DNA from: Sulfurimonas sp.
GTDB lineage: Bacteria; Campylobacterota; Campylobacteria; Campylobacterales; Sulfurimonadaceae
Direction: 5' to 3'
Length of the DNA: 64,000 nt
NCBI RefSeq assembly: GCF_029027405.1
Contig: NZ_CP093396.1
Span: forward strand, 1,860,001-1,924,000
Under the pieces are notes generated by a model. That model was given only the letters and a program-made list of their open reading frames with translations, did no database searches and was not told the origin of the DNA. Below, in pieces: positions 7,746 through 18,701 of the stretch. The stretch's first letter is position 1, and each line of letters begins with the position of its first letter. A program made the translations under genes and the position numbers.

Positions 7746-8435
7746 TTAATCTTTTTTACGCCATTTCAAACCACTAAATATTGCGTCCATACCACCATCT
7801 TTACCAAAGACAGCATTAAAAACAGCCATATAAATATGACCTAAAACAAACAGCATAATACCCCAAGTAAGGATATGGTGAATTGTACGAACTGTTGCAA
7901 GTCCACCAATCATAACTTCAATGCTTTTCATAGTACCGTATAGTGCTCCACCAAGACCTTCATGATAAACATGAACATAAAGTATTAAACCTGTAATAAT
8001 TAGAGCAAACACCATTAGATATAAAGTAAGGTATGCCATAAACTGAACAGGATTATATACCCCGTTTAGTTTTGGATGCTTAGATACTAGTAAATAGTAC
8101 CCTATTTGCTTTGCCCAGACTACTGGGTTAAAAACATCTATGATAGATGATCTTTCTATATTACATTTTTTTGTAAATAAGAACATATATATTTTAAATA
8201 TAACTGTCGATATTAGCGCAAATCCAAAAATAATATGCCAAGATCTCATAAGAGCCTGCATAAAATTTGTTGGTTCAGCATTTACTGCTGGTGCTAAAAA
8301 AGGATCAGCTATGTAAAATCCTGTTACCGTTAAAACAACGATGGATAAAGCTCTTATCCAATGTTGCCATCTATATGGAGCACCGAACTCTTGTTCACGC
8401 ACCATTTCAATATTTCCATGAGCTTCATTATTCAT
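7746..8435 (-). CDS. hydC: Ni/Fe-hydrogenase cytochrome b subunit HydC
   Basis: The 229-residue membrane subunit that anchors HydAB and passes electrons from hydrogen to the quinone pool. It shows four hydrophobic helices, at about residues 30-50, 65-88, 128-150 and 185-208. Conserved histidines suited to b-heme ligation include those in RWQHWIRA, SWHIIFGF and TIHHILTWG, with the final GHIYMAVFNAVFGK stretch typical of the HupC/HyaC family. The start follows AAAAGGAG. It lies 11 bases after hydB and is followed closely by a terminator. Confidence 0.95.
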   Translation of the reverse strand: MNNEAHGNIEMVREQEFGAPYRWQHWIRALSIVVLTVTGFYIADPFLAPAVNAEPTNFMQALMRSWHIIFGFALISTVIFKIYMFLFTKKCNIERSSIIDVFNPVVWAKQIGYYLLVSKHPKLNGVYNPVQFMAYLTLYLMVFALIITGLILYVHVYHEGLGGALYGTMKSIEVMIGGLATVRTIHHILTWGIMLFVLGHIYMAVFNAVFGKDGGMDAIFSGLKWRKKD

Positions 8436-8446
8436 AATTTCTCCTT

Positions 8447-10180
8447 TTATACGCTACATCCGCCATAAAGAGGATCTAATTTATAGACACTCAGCTCATT
8501 ACCTTTTGTATCCATCACATGAACAGCACAAGCAATACATGGGTCATAAGAGTGAATAATTCTTACAATTTCTAATGGTTGAGATAAATTTTCAATTTTT
8601 AATCCAACTAAATCAGCTTCATAAGGACCTTTAACACCATTTGAATCCATAGGACCTGCATTCCAAGTAGATGGAACAACAGCTTGATAATTTTCTACAA
8701 CACCATTTTTAATTCTTATCCAGTGACTTAACATTCCACGAGGAACATCACCCATACCTCTACCTTTATACTCTTTGTTTTTATCAATAGTATAAGTAGC
8801 ACAAGTTTCTTGGTCAACTTTTAAGTTTTCAATTAAGTTATTGAAAGCGATCATAGCATTATCAGCTACAAGTTTTGATTGTAACATTCTTGCTGCTGTT
8901 CTACCTAAAGTTGTAAATAAAGCTCCAACAGGAAGACCTGTAACTTTCAAAAAATCATTAACAAGTTTTTGAATTTTCTCGTTACCTTTTGCATAACCAA
9001 CAACTAAACATGCTAGTGGACCAACTTCCATTGGTTTTCCATCATATCTTGGTGATTTAATCCAGCTATACTTATCTTTTTCATTGATTTGCTTAGAGTG
9101 AATCATCTTACCATCTGGTCCAACAGTTTCACCATCTACAAAACCTGTATATTTAGGGTCTGTCTCTCCATCATAAGGATGAAGTGGTTTATCATTTTGG
9201 TACCATGAGTGAGTAGCTTCTTCAGTAATTAAATCTTCATTTAGATCAAATACTTTAGTTAAATCTCCATTCATTACGATACCAGTTTCAAATAACTTCT
9301 CGCCTCTACTAATAACGAAATCTTCAAAAGCCATAAAGTTAAGAACACCAATTTGCTTAACAACAGAGCCTTCCGTTTTAAACATTTCTCCAGCCATAAC
9401 GATATCTGGATAGTAAGCGTTGTTAATAAAGTCAGCAATTTTTTGGAATTTAACCATATATTCACCCATTTTTGCTGGGTTTAATATATCCATTACACAT
9501 GTAACTCCACCAACAGCTAAACTCTGTGGATGTGGATTCTTACCACCAAAAATAGCTAATAATTGTGCCGCTACTCTTTGGATCTCTAAAGCGTGTAAAT
9601 AGTGAGAAAGTGCTATTAGATTTTGCTCTGGAGTGAACTTATAAGTTCCATGTCCCCAGTATGCATTAGCAAATGGCCCAAGTCCCTGAGGATTTTTAGC
9701 AAATTTGCCTATTTTTTCTTGAACTTTAATAAGATCATTTTCACCAGTAGCTATTGGGCTTTTTGAATATTTAAACGCCAATTTACTTGCTTTTGCAGGG
9801 TCTGCACTAAGAGCTGAAACTATATCAACCCAGTCAACACCATGAAGATGATAAAAGTGAACAACATGATCGTGCATAAATAATGCAGCATTCATAAGTG
9901 TTCTTACAAGTTCTGCATTTAAAGGAATTGTAATTCCTAATGCATCTTCAATAGCCATTGTACTTTTTAAATAATGAGAATAAGTACATACACCACAAAT
10001 TCTTTGCATCATTAATGGTACATTTCTAGGGTCTCTTCCCTTAGCTATAACCTCAAGGCCTCTCCATAAAGTTGAAGAAACGAAAGCATCTTGAACAATA
10101 CCATCATCACCAACGATAACTTCAGCTCTTAAATGTCCTTCTATTCTTGTTATTGGATCTACTATTACTCTTTTTGACAT
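8447..10180 (-). CDS. hydB: [NiFe]-hydrogenase large subunit HydB
   Basis: The catalytic subunit of a group 1 membrane-bound uptake hydrogenase, which oxidises H2 on the periplasmic side. The 577 residues carry the nickel ligands in RICGVC (Cys62, Cys65) and DPCIACAVH (Cys548, Cys551). Processing by HydD should cut after His554 and leave a removed tail of 23 residues, which is longer than the roughly 15 residues common in group 1 enzymes. GGAG stands 7-8 bases before the ATG. It has no signal peptide and would travel with HydA by its Tat signal. It is 11 bases downstream of hydA. Confidence 0.97.
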   Translation of the reverse strand: MSKRVIVDPITRIEGHLRAEVIVGDDGIVQDAFVSSTLWRGLEVIAKGRDPRNVPLMMQRICGVCTYSHYLKSTMAIEDALGITIPLNAELVRTLMNAALFMHDHVVHFYHLHGVDWVDIVSALSADPAKASKLAFKYSKSPIATGENDLIKVQEKIGKFAKNPQGLGPFANAYWGHGTYKFTPEQNLIALSHYLHALEIQRVAAQLLAIFGGKNPHPQSLAVGGVTCVMDILNPAKMGEYMVKFQKIADFINNAYYPDIVMAGEMFKTEGSVVKQIGVLNFMAFEDFVISRGEKLFETGIVMNGDLTKVFDLNEDLITEEATHSWYQNDKPLHPYDGETDPKYTGFVDGETVGPDGKMIHSKQINEKDKYSWIKSPRYDGKPMEVGPLACLVVGYAKGNEKIQKLVNDFLKVTGLPVGALFTTLGRTAARMLQSKLVADNAMIAFNNLIENLKVDQETCATYTIDKNKEYKGRGMGDVPRGMLSHWIRIKNGVVENYQAVVPSTWNAGPMDSNGVKGPYEADLVGLKIENLSQPLEIVRIIHSYDPCIACAVHVMDTKGNELSVYKLDPLYGGCSV

Positions 10181-10191
10181 ATCTGTGCTCC

Positions 10192-11343
10192 TTATTCTTT
10201 TGGTGGTTTAACTGCTGATATTGCTGCGTGTGCTGCAATTCCAATAGCGGTTACTGTTAGTAAACCTAAACCAATTTTGTCTGCTGTTGCGTCAGAACCA
10301 AGTCCGCCAAATGTTGTTTGATAAAGTCTATTTGCAAGAGGTTCTCGTAAATCACCCATAGTGTCCCAAAAATCTGGTTCACTACAGCCCATACAGCCAT
10401 GTCCAGCTTGAACTGGCCAAGATGTACCTTCATTAAACTTTTGCTTAGAACAGTTGTTGAAAGTATAAGGACCTTTACAGCCTACTTTATATAAACAATA
10501 ACCTTTTTTAGCACCTTCATCACCAAACTGCTCTACAAATTCGCCAGCGTCAAAATGACCCCGTCTTTCACACATATCGTGAATTCTTTGTCCATAAGCC
10601 CACTTAGGTCTATTATATGCGTCTAGTGCTGGAAGCGTACCATATAGCAAAAAGTGCATTAGCGTTCCAACAATGTTACTTTCACTTGGTGGACAACCTG
10701 GTACATTTATAACAGGTTTATTAATTACATTGCTAAGTGAAGTTGCATTTGTAGGGTTTGGATAAGCTGCTTGAACTCCACCAAAAGATGAACAGGTACC
10801 AATAGCAAAGATTGCTGCAGCATGTGCAGATGCGTCTATAGCACTGTCTTCTCCTGATTTACCATGACCACCTATAGTTAAGAAATGACTACCTTTACCA
10901 TGAGGAATTCCACCCTCAACCATAAGAACATATCTACCTTTGTATTTTTCAATAGCATTTTCAAGGTTTTGTTCTGCTTGCCAACCAGCGGCTGACATAA
11001 TAGTTTCTTGATACTCTAAAGATATATGATCAAAAATTAAACTATCTATACTTGGTGATGCTGATCTTAATAAAGACTCCGTACAGCCAGTACACTCCGC
11101 CATATGTAGCCATATAACTGGAAGTCTATCTGCTACTTCTGCCGCTTTTGCTACAAGTGGAGTAAAACTAGCAGGTAGCGATAACATAGCTGTAACAGTA
11201 CCAGCCCATGCCATAAACTCTCTTCTAGAAAAACCATTTTCTTCCATTAACTCAGGAATTGATTTTTTATCATCAATTTTTGATAATTTTGATAATTCTT
11301 CAACTCGAGTAGACAACTTTTTATATAAACTGTCGTTCACCAT
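10192..11343 (-). CDS. hydA: [NiFe]-hydrogenase small subunit HydA with Tat signal
   Basis: The iron-sulfur subunit that relays electrons from HydB to HydC. I chose the ATG at 11343 (383 residues) because AAAAAGGAGAG stands directly before it; an upstream ATG at 11373 lacks such a site. A long Tat signal has SRREFM at about residues 39-44 and a hydrophobic core ending near AKA. Cluster ligands are visible in ECTGCTES, GTCSSFGG, PGCPPSE, GYCLYKVGC, NNCSKQKF and GHGCMGCSE. The proximal cluster motif has Gly between the cysteines (CTGC), not the extra Cys of oxygen-tolerant enzymes, so a standard oxygen-sensitive type is expected. A C-terminal hydrophobic helix anchors it to HydC. Confidence 0.96.
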   Translation of the reverse strand: MVNDSLYKKLSTRVEELSKLSKIDDKKSIPELMEENGFSRREFMAWAGTVTAMLSLPASFTPLVAKAAEVADRLPVIWLHMAECTGCTESLLRSASPSIDSLIFDHISLEYQETIMSAAGWQAEQNLENAIEKYKGRYVLMVEGGIPHGKGSHFLTIGGHGKSGEDSAIDASAHAAAIFAIGTCSSFGGVQAAYPNPTNATSLSNVINKPVINVPGCPPSESNIVGTLMHFLLYGTLPALDAYNRPKWAYGQRIHDMCERRGHFDAGEFVEQFGDEGAKKGYCLYKVGCKGPYTFNNCSKQKFNEGTSWPVQAGHGCMGCSEPDFWDTMGDLREPLANRLYQTTFGGLGSDATADKIGLGLLTVTAIGIAAHAAISAVKPPKE

Positions 11344-11364
11344 AATTCTCTCCTTTTTACTTTC

Positions 11365-11391
11365 AATACTCATTATAAATGAATACTCATT
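11365..11391 (-). promoter_or_regulatory. hydA promoter -10 with overlapping direct repeat
   Basis: On the minus strand a TATAAT box (11377-11372) lies about 29 bases before the chosen hydA start. The 10-base sequence AATGAGTATT occurs twice on that strand, at 11391-11382 and 11374-11365. The second copy overlaps the -10 box and the spacing is 17 bases start to start. This is the arrangement of a repressor or regulator operator. The regulator is not identifiable here. Confidence 0.5.
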
Positions 11392-11491
11392 CAGAGAAAG
11401 TTTATATAAATCTATCTTATACTTAGCTTAATACAATATTACTCCTGTAAAGTAATTTAAGATTGTAACTTTACTTATTTTTAACAACTAA

Positions 11492-12976
<1,485 letters not shown>

Positions 12977-12984
12977 TCTACTTA

Positions 12985-13019
12985 AAGTTCAAAAGAAAAT
13001 AATATTTTCTTTTGAACTT
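12985..13019. terminator. Bidirectional terminator between guaB and CZB gene
   Basis: AAGTTCAAAAGAAAA (12985-12999) and its exact complement (13005-13019) form a 15-bp perfect stem with the loop TAATA. The U- and A-rich arms could serve both converging transcripts. It ends five bases before the stop of the minus-strand gene. Confidence 0.75.
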
Positions 13020-13024
13020 ATCTC

Positions 13025-13486
13025 TTAAATTTTCAATAAATCTTGACTGCTAATAGCTATGATTCTTCTTTCCATACGATTTATTTCATGAAGAAGACTT
13101 TCTGAAACAAGTCTTAATTTTGAAAAATATTCTTTTCCAAGTTTTGTAGACTCGTCTGTTATCTTCTTCTTTTTTCCAAACAGTTTACTAAAAAAACCTT
13201 GAGAATCATGAGAAAAATATATCTTGTAAATATTTAGATATATATTATGTAAATCACTATGTAAATCTTCAATTTTTTTCATAGACTCTATCGGGTTATT
13301 TTTTAATGCATTTAAATTTTGAGCTTCTCCGTAAAACCAACACCCAAACTTACATGCTGTAGAATCTACGGGAATTGAATTTTTATCTGTTTCAAAACCT
13401 TCAATTAATAACTTTGCTTTTTGTACCCATTTTATGTGAGCTACTTTTGCACTACGCAGTTCTTTAAGAATTTCTTCTTTTACCAT
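13025..13486 (-). CDS. Stand-alone CZB (chemoreceptor zinc-binding) protein
   Basis: A 153-residue soluble protein made almost entirely of a CZB domain. The zinc-ligand pattern is visible: His17 with Trp20 (AHIKW), Cys45 in ACKFGCWFYG, and His76 and His80 (LHSDLHN). CZB domains usually sit at the C-terminus of soluble chemoreceptors or regulate diguanylate cyclases through zinc or oxidant sensing at the Cys. Here there is no receptor signalling region; a Lys-rich loop (KKKK, about residues 105-108) and a helical tail follow. GGGAGG precedes the ATG. It probably acts in trans on chemotaxis or c-di-GMP proteins, but the partner is not visible. Confidence 0.8.
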   Translation of the reverse strand: MVKEEILKELRSAKVAHIKWVQKAKLLIEGFETDKNSIPVDSTACKFGCWFYGEAQNLNALKNNPIESMKKIEDLHSDLHNIYLNIYKIYFSHDSQGFFSKLFGKKKKITDESTKLGKEYFSKLRLVSESLLHEINRMERRIIAISSQDLLKI

Positions 13487-13619
13487 AAGTAAATCCTCCC
13501 TATAATAAAATGCTTATTTTATATTCTACTTTATTTAACTTAATTTATTATTACAGTAATTGAAGCTTTTTCTTGATAAAATACAACTAACTAGATTTCA
13601 AACTCACAAGGGAGTACAT

Positions 13620-14123
13620 TTGCCATTATTACAAAAAGTTAGATACGCAGGTTTTTGGATTAGATTTGTTGCATCCTTTTTAGATACTTTATTTTTAGCC
13701 TTGCCTATTGGGATTGTTATATACTATCTAAGTGATGGAAATTGGTTTGACTTTTCTATGTACCAGCAAAATATACAAATGGCAATGAGTGGAAATATTC
13801 ATGCTCTGGACTCTCAACCAAAAATGTCTATAAAATGGGAACTTTTTTTTGAAGTTTGTGTTTTACTTGTTACTCTACTTTTTTGGAAACGATACAAAGG
13901 AGCAACCCCTGGCAAAAAATTTGTTCATATTAAAATAGTAGATGCTAAAACATTTGAAGATATAAATAACACACAAGCAATCACTCGTTCATTTGGATAT
14001 ATTGTTTCTACCTTAGCCTTGCTTATTGGTTTTTTTATGGTTGCTTTTAGATCTGACAAAAGAGCTTTACACGACCTACTAGCTAGTACTGTTGTTATTT
14101 ACGATGAAGAATCAAACAGCTAA
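13620..14123 (+). CDS. RDD-family inner-membrane protein
   Basis: A membrane protein of unknown transport or stress role with the RDD domain: an Arg in the first helix region (GFWIRFVASFLDTLFL, where the second motif residue is Asp), a polar loop, helix two, then TPGKKFVHIKIVD and a final helix ending with FRSDKRALHDLLASTVV. I place the start at a TTG (13620) because AAGGGAG stands five bases before it, giving 167 residues. A longer frame from a TTG at 13560 has no ribosome binding site. It lies 65 bases upstream of gltB. Confidence 0.8.
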   Translation: MPLLQKVRYAGFWIRFVASFLDTLFLALPIGIVIYYLSDGNWFDFSMYQQNIQMAMSGNIHALDSQPKMSIKWELFFEVCVLLVTLLFWKRYKGATPGKKFVHIKIVDAKTFEDINNTQAITRSFGYIVSTLALLIGFFMVAFRSDKRALHDLLASTVVIYDEESNS

Positions 14124-14188
14124 ATATAAACTTCCTTTAGCTACTATTTACAAATTATTATTACTAAACTACTTTCAAAGGGAGAATT

Positions 14189-17100
14189 ATGCAAGCTAAA
14201 TACTTACCAACAAGAGAGGGACTTTATGACCCAGAATTTGAGCATGACGCTTGTGGCGTTGGTTTTGTAGCGCATTTAAAGGGAAAAACATCTCATGACA
14301 TTGTAAAAAAAGGTCTTACACTTTTAGCAAACCTCGAGCATCGTGGAGCTGTTGGTGCTGAGAAAAACTCTGGAGATGGTGCAGGTATTTTAACTCAGAT
14401 GCCAGATAAATTTTTACGAAGAGTTTTAAAAGAAAAAGATATTGACTTACCAGAGTTTTCTCACTACGCTGTAGGTGTCGTATTTTTACCAAAAGATCCA
14501 GAAGCTTATGCAGAGTGTAAAGCGATTGTTGAAGATTGTATAGAAGACCTTGGTCAAGAGTTTTTAGGCTGGAGAAGAGTTCCAACGGTTAATGAATCTT
14601 TAGGCGAAACTGTTAAAGTTATTGAACCTTACATACATCAAGTTATCGTAAAAAGAAATCCTGATTTAGAAGATGCAGAAGCTTTTGAGCGTAAACTTTT
14701 TGTTATCAGAAAATACACTCAATCAAAAATAACATCTTCACAAGTTCGTGGTACAGAATATTTTTATATGCCTTCTATGTCTTATAAAACTATCTCATAT
14801 AAAGGGCAGCTAATTACAGAGCAACTTCCTTTATATTTTCCAGATTTAAATGAGAGTGATTATGAATCAGCGATAGCTTTAGTTCATAGTCGTTTTTCAA
14901 CAAATACTTTCCCATCTTGGCCTCTTGCTCAACCATTTAGATATATCGCTCACAATGGAGAGATAAATACTCTTCGTGGAAACATAAACTGGATGAGAGC
15001 AAGACAATCAATGTTAAAATCAAAGCTATTTAGTGATGATGAACTTGATAAAATCTACCCTTACCTTATAAATGAAGCAAAAGGTTCTGACTCATCTGTT
15101 TTAGATAATGTTATAGAACTTTTAACTCTAGCTGGTCGCCCCCTTCCTCATGTAATGATGATGATGATTCCTGAAGCATGGAGAAGTCAAGAGATGGATG
15201 AATCTCGTCGTGCTTTTTATGAGTACCACGCTACATTTATGGAACCTTGGGATGGACCTGCATCTGTTGCTTTTACAGATGGAAAAGTTATCGGTGCAAC
15301 TTTAGATAGAAATGGTCTTCGTCCGTCAAGATACTTCCTTACAAAAGACGATATTTTAGTAATGGCATCTGAACAAGGTGCTTTGGAATTTCCTTCTGAA
15401 GATATTGTTTTAAAAGGAAGACTACAACCAGGTAAAATGTTTTTAGCAGACTTAGAAAAAGGTGAGATTATTAGTGATGATGATATTAAAGCAAAAATCA
15501 CAACTTCACACGACTATGCAAAATGGATAGAAAAACAAAAAATTAACCTTGATGATTTAACACTAAACAAAGATGTAAAACAACCAAATCATAAAACTAT
15601 ACTCGTTCGTCAAAAATGTTTTGGTTACACGCAAGAAGATTTAAAAATTCTTTTAGCACCAATGGCAAATACTGCTTATGAAGCAACAGGTTCGATGGGA
15701 AATGACGCTTCGCTTTCTGTTTTATCAAATGCTTCTACAAATCTTTACAACTACTTTCATCAGTTGTTTGCTCAGGTTACAAACCCTCCAATCGATCCGA
15801 TTCGAGAAGAGTCAGTTATGTCACTTATCTCATATATTGGACCACAAGGAAATCTTTTTCAAGAAGTTGATGAAGATAGAAAGTTTATCAAACTACAATC
15901 TCCAATACTTACAAATGAGCAGTTTGAAAAACTAAGCGGAATTAATGAGTTTAACTTTAGTGCAAAAACTATAAGTATTCTTTTTGATTCAACAAAAAGT
16001 GATTCTTTAAAAAGAGCCTTAAATAGTGTTTTAGAACAAGCTAGTGATGCTGTAAAAGCTGGGCATGAAGTTATTATACTCTCAACAAGAGGTACAAACA
16101 AAACTAAAGCAGCTATTCCATCTCTTTTAGCTGTTAGTGCCGTGCACCATGCTCTTGTAGATGAAGGTCTTAGAACAAACTGTGGTTTAGTTATAGAAAC
16201 GGGTGAAGCAAGAGAGATTCATCATTTTGCAACTCTTATTGGTTATGGTGCAAATGCTATTAATCCTTACTTGGCTTTTGAAACTATCGAAGATATGCGA
16301 AAAAGAAAAATGATTGACAAAGGTATCACTCCAAAAATGGCAGAAGCAAACTATATAACTGCTATTGGAAAGGGCATCTATAAGATTATGTCTAAAATGG
16401 GAATTTCAACTATTCGTTCATACACAGGTGCGCAAATATTTGAAGCAGTTGGTCTTTCTCAAAACTTAGTAGATAACTACTTTAAAGGAACTCCAACAAG
16501 ATTAGATGGGATAGACATAGATACTATACAAGAAGAAACACTACTTTGCCACAAAATCGCTTATCCAAAAGAGATTATAGAATCAAATGACTTACCTTAT
16601 GGTGGTCACTATGCGTATAGACAGAGAGGAGAAAATCACCTTTTTACTCCTGAAACTATTTTTCTACTTCAAGACTCTACAAAAAATAATGACTATGAAA
16701 CTTACAAAAAATATGCAAAACTTATAAATGACCCTCAAGAAGGTTATATTAGTCTTCGTTCACTTCTTGATTTTAAACGCTTAAAACCTATTGATATAGA
16801 AGATGTAGAATCAGTTGAGTCTATCATCACTCGTTTTGCAACTGGTGCTATGAGTTATGGCTCTATTTCTGAAGAAGCACACACAACTTTAGCTATTGCC
16901 ATGAACTCTATCGGAGCAAAAAGTAATACAGGAGAAGGTGGAGAAGACTCTTCTAGATTTGGAACTAACAAAAACTCTAAAATAAAACAAGTCGCATCTG
17001 GGCGTTTTGGAGTAACTGCAAACTATCTTATAAATGCAGAAGAACTTCAAATCAAACTTGCTCAAGGTGCAAAACCTGGAGAAGGTGGACAACTTCCTGG

Positions 17101-18700
17101 GCATAAAGTTGATGAGATTATAGGTAGAACACGACATTCTACTCCAGGAGTTGGTCTTATTTCTCCACCTCCTCATCATGATATTTACTCTATTGAAGAT
17201 TTAAAACAGTTAATCCATGACCTTAAAAATGCAAACAAAGATGCAAGAATCAATACTAAACTAGTTTCTGAAGTTGGTGTTGGAACTATTGCCGCTGGTG
17301 TTGCAAAAGCTCACTCAGATGTTGTTTTGATTTCTGGTTTTGATGGAGGAACAGGTGCTTCACCTCAAACTTCCATAAAACACGCTGGGCTTCCTTGGGA
17401 GTTAGGACTTGCAGAAACTCACCAAACACTTGTAAAAAATGGTCTTCGCTCAAGAATAGTTCTCCAAACAGATGGACAACTTCGTACTGGTAGGGATATT
17501 GCAATAGCAACTCTTTTAGGTGCTGAAGAGTGGGGAGTAGCAACTGCTGCACTTATAGTTGAGGGCTGTATAATGATGAGAAAATGTCATCTAAATACTT
17601 GTCCTGTTGGAATCGCAACGCAAGACAAAGACCTTCGTGCAAAATACACAGGTAAACCTGAACATATCGTAAATTATATTAAATTTATAGCAAGAGAACT
17701 GCGTGAAGTCATGGCACAACTTGGATTTAAAACTATAAATGAAATGGTAGGAAGAACAGACAAACTAAAGGCAAAAGAAGGTGTTACTCACTGGAAAGCT
17801 AAGCATCTACAACTTGATAAACTGCTACATCGTGTTCATGTTAGAAGTGATGACACCTCTTACTGTACGAAAAAACAAGAACATGGCTTAGAAAATGCAC
17901 TTGACAATAAATTAATAGATTTAGCTCAAAATGCTATAAAAAATAAAATACCTATAAAAGAGAATATAAAACTAAGAAATATCCATAGAACTGTTGGCAC
18001 AATGCTCTCAGCAGAAGTAACTCGTAAATATGGAGAAGCTGGTTTAAGTGATGATACTATCTACTTTAAAGCAACAGGAAGCGGTGGACAAAGTTTTGGT
18101 GCTTTTGTAACTAAAGGGATTACCTTTGAAATAGAAGGTGATGCAAATGATTACTACGGAAAAGGATTGTGTGGTGGTAAACTTATTTTATATCCACCAT
18201 TAAACGCTATTTATGAAGCAAATGAAAATGTTATTTTAGGAAATGTTGCCTTTTATGGTGCTACAAGTGGAGAGTCATACATATATGGTCTAGCAGGTGA
18301 GCGTTTTTGTGTTCGTAACTCTGGAGCAAATGTTGTTGTTGGAGCTATTGGTGACCATGGTTGTGAGTATATGACTGGTGGTAGAGTTGTTATACTTGGT
18401 GAAATTGGAAAGAATTTTGCTGCTGGAATGAGCGGTGGTATAGCCTATATATATGATAAGAACAAAACTGCTAAAGGTCGCATAAATCAAGGAAGTGTTG
18501 ATTTAGACAGTATAGACAATGATACTGATGAAAAAGAATTAAAAAGTATGATAGAAAACTATATAACTTATACAAATTCTAAAGAGGCAAAAGAGATTTT
18601 AGCAAACTGGGAAGAGGCAAAAAATACATTTATAAAAGTTATGCCAGTTGATTATAAACGAGTTTTAAAAGAACAGGCTCAAAAAATGAGAGAGGTGTAA
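14189..18700 (+). CDS. gltB: Glutamate synthase large subunit
   Basis: Catalyses NADPH-dependent formation of glutamate from glutamine and 2-oxoglutarate together with GltD. The 1503-residue precursor has a 21-residue propeptide; Cys22 (HDACGVGFVAH) is the glutamine-amidotransferase nucleophile exposed on processing. The GATase II domain (about 22-430) is followed by the central domain, the FMN-binding synthase domain (about 860-1230) with the [3Fe-4S] ligands Cys1127, Cys1133 and Cys1138 (CIMMRKCHLNTC), and the C-terminal GXGXG beta-helix (about 1290-1450). AAGGGAG precedes the ATG. gltD begins one base after its stop. Confidence 0.98.
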   Translation: MQAKYLPTREGLYDPEFEHDACGVGFVAHLKGKTSHDIVKKGLTLLANLEHRGAVGAEKNSGDGAGILTQMPDKFLRRVLKEKDIDLPEFSHYAVGVVFLPKDPEAYAECKAIVEDCIEDLGQEFLGWRRVPTVNESLGETVKVIEPYIHQVIVKRNPDLEDAEAFERKLFVIRKYTQSKITSSQVRGTEYFYMPSMSYKTISYKGQLITEQLPLYFPDLNESDYESAIALVHSRFSTNTFPSWPLAQPFRYIAHNGEINTLRGNINWMRARQSMLKSKLFSDDELDKIYPYLINEAKGSDSSVLDNVIELLTLAGRPLPHVMMMMIPEAWRSQEMDESRRAFYEYHATFMEPWDGPASVAFTDGKVIGATLDRNGLRPSRYFLTKDDILVMASEQGALEFPSEDIVLKGRLQPGKMFLADLEKGEIISDDDIKAKITTSHDYAKWIEKQKINLDDLTLNKDVKQPNHKTILVRQKCFGYTQEDLKILLAPMANTAYEATGSMGNDASLSVLSNASTNLYNYFHQLFAQVTNPPIDPIREESVMSLISYIGPQGNLFQEVDEDRKFIKLQSPILTNEQFEKLSGINEFNFSAKTISILFDSTKSDSLKRALNSVLEQASDAVKAGHEVIILSTRGTNKTKAAIPSLLAVSAVHHALVDEGLRTNCGLVIETGEAREIHHFATLIGYGANAINPYLAFETIEDMRKRKMIDKGITPKMAEANYITAIGKGIYKIMSKMGISTIRSYTGAQIFEAVGLSQNLVDNYFKGTPTRLDGIDIDTIQEETLLCHKIAYPKEIIESNDLPYGGHYAYRQRGENHLFTPETIFLLQDSTKNNDYETYKKYAKLINDPQEGYISLRSLLDFKRLKPIDIEDVESVESIITRFATGAMSYGSISEEAHTTLAIAMNSIGAKSNTGEGGEDSSRFGTNKNSKIKQVASGRFGVTANYLINAEELQIKLAQGAKPGEGGQLPGHKVDEIIGRTRHSTPGVGLISPPPHHDIYSIEDLKQLIHDLKNANKDARINTKLVSEVGVGTIAAGVAKAHSDVVLISGFDGGTGASPQTSIKHAGLPWELGLAETHQTLVKNGLRSRIVLQTDGQLRTGRDIAIATLLGAEEWGVATAALIVEGCIMMRKCHLNTCPVGIATQDKDLRAKYTGKPEHIVNYIKFIARELREVMAQLGFKTINEMVGRTDKLKAKEGVTHWKAKHLQLDKLLHRVHVRSDDTSYCTKKQEHGLENALDNKLIDLAQNAIKNKIPIKENIKLRNIHRTVGTMLSAEVTRKYGEAGLSDDTIYFKATGSGGQSFGAFVTKGITFEIEGDANDYYGKGLCGGKLILYPPLNAIYEANENVILGNVAFYGATSGESYIYGLAGERFCVRNSGANVVVGAIGDHGCEYMTGGRVVILGEIGKNFAAGMSGGIAYIYDKNKTAKGRINQGSVDLDSIDNDTDEKELKSMIENYITYTNSKEAKEILANWEEAKNTFIKVMPVDYKRVLKEQAQKMREV

Positions 18701-18701
18701 G

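Noticed and set aside
10192..11343. Oxygen-tolerant hydrogenase with a six-cysteine proximal cluster
   Set aside because: The proximal motif is ECTGCTES, which lacks the additional cysteine.
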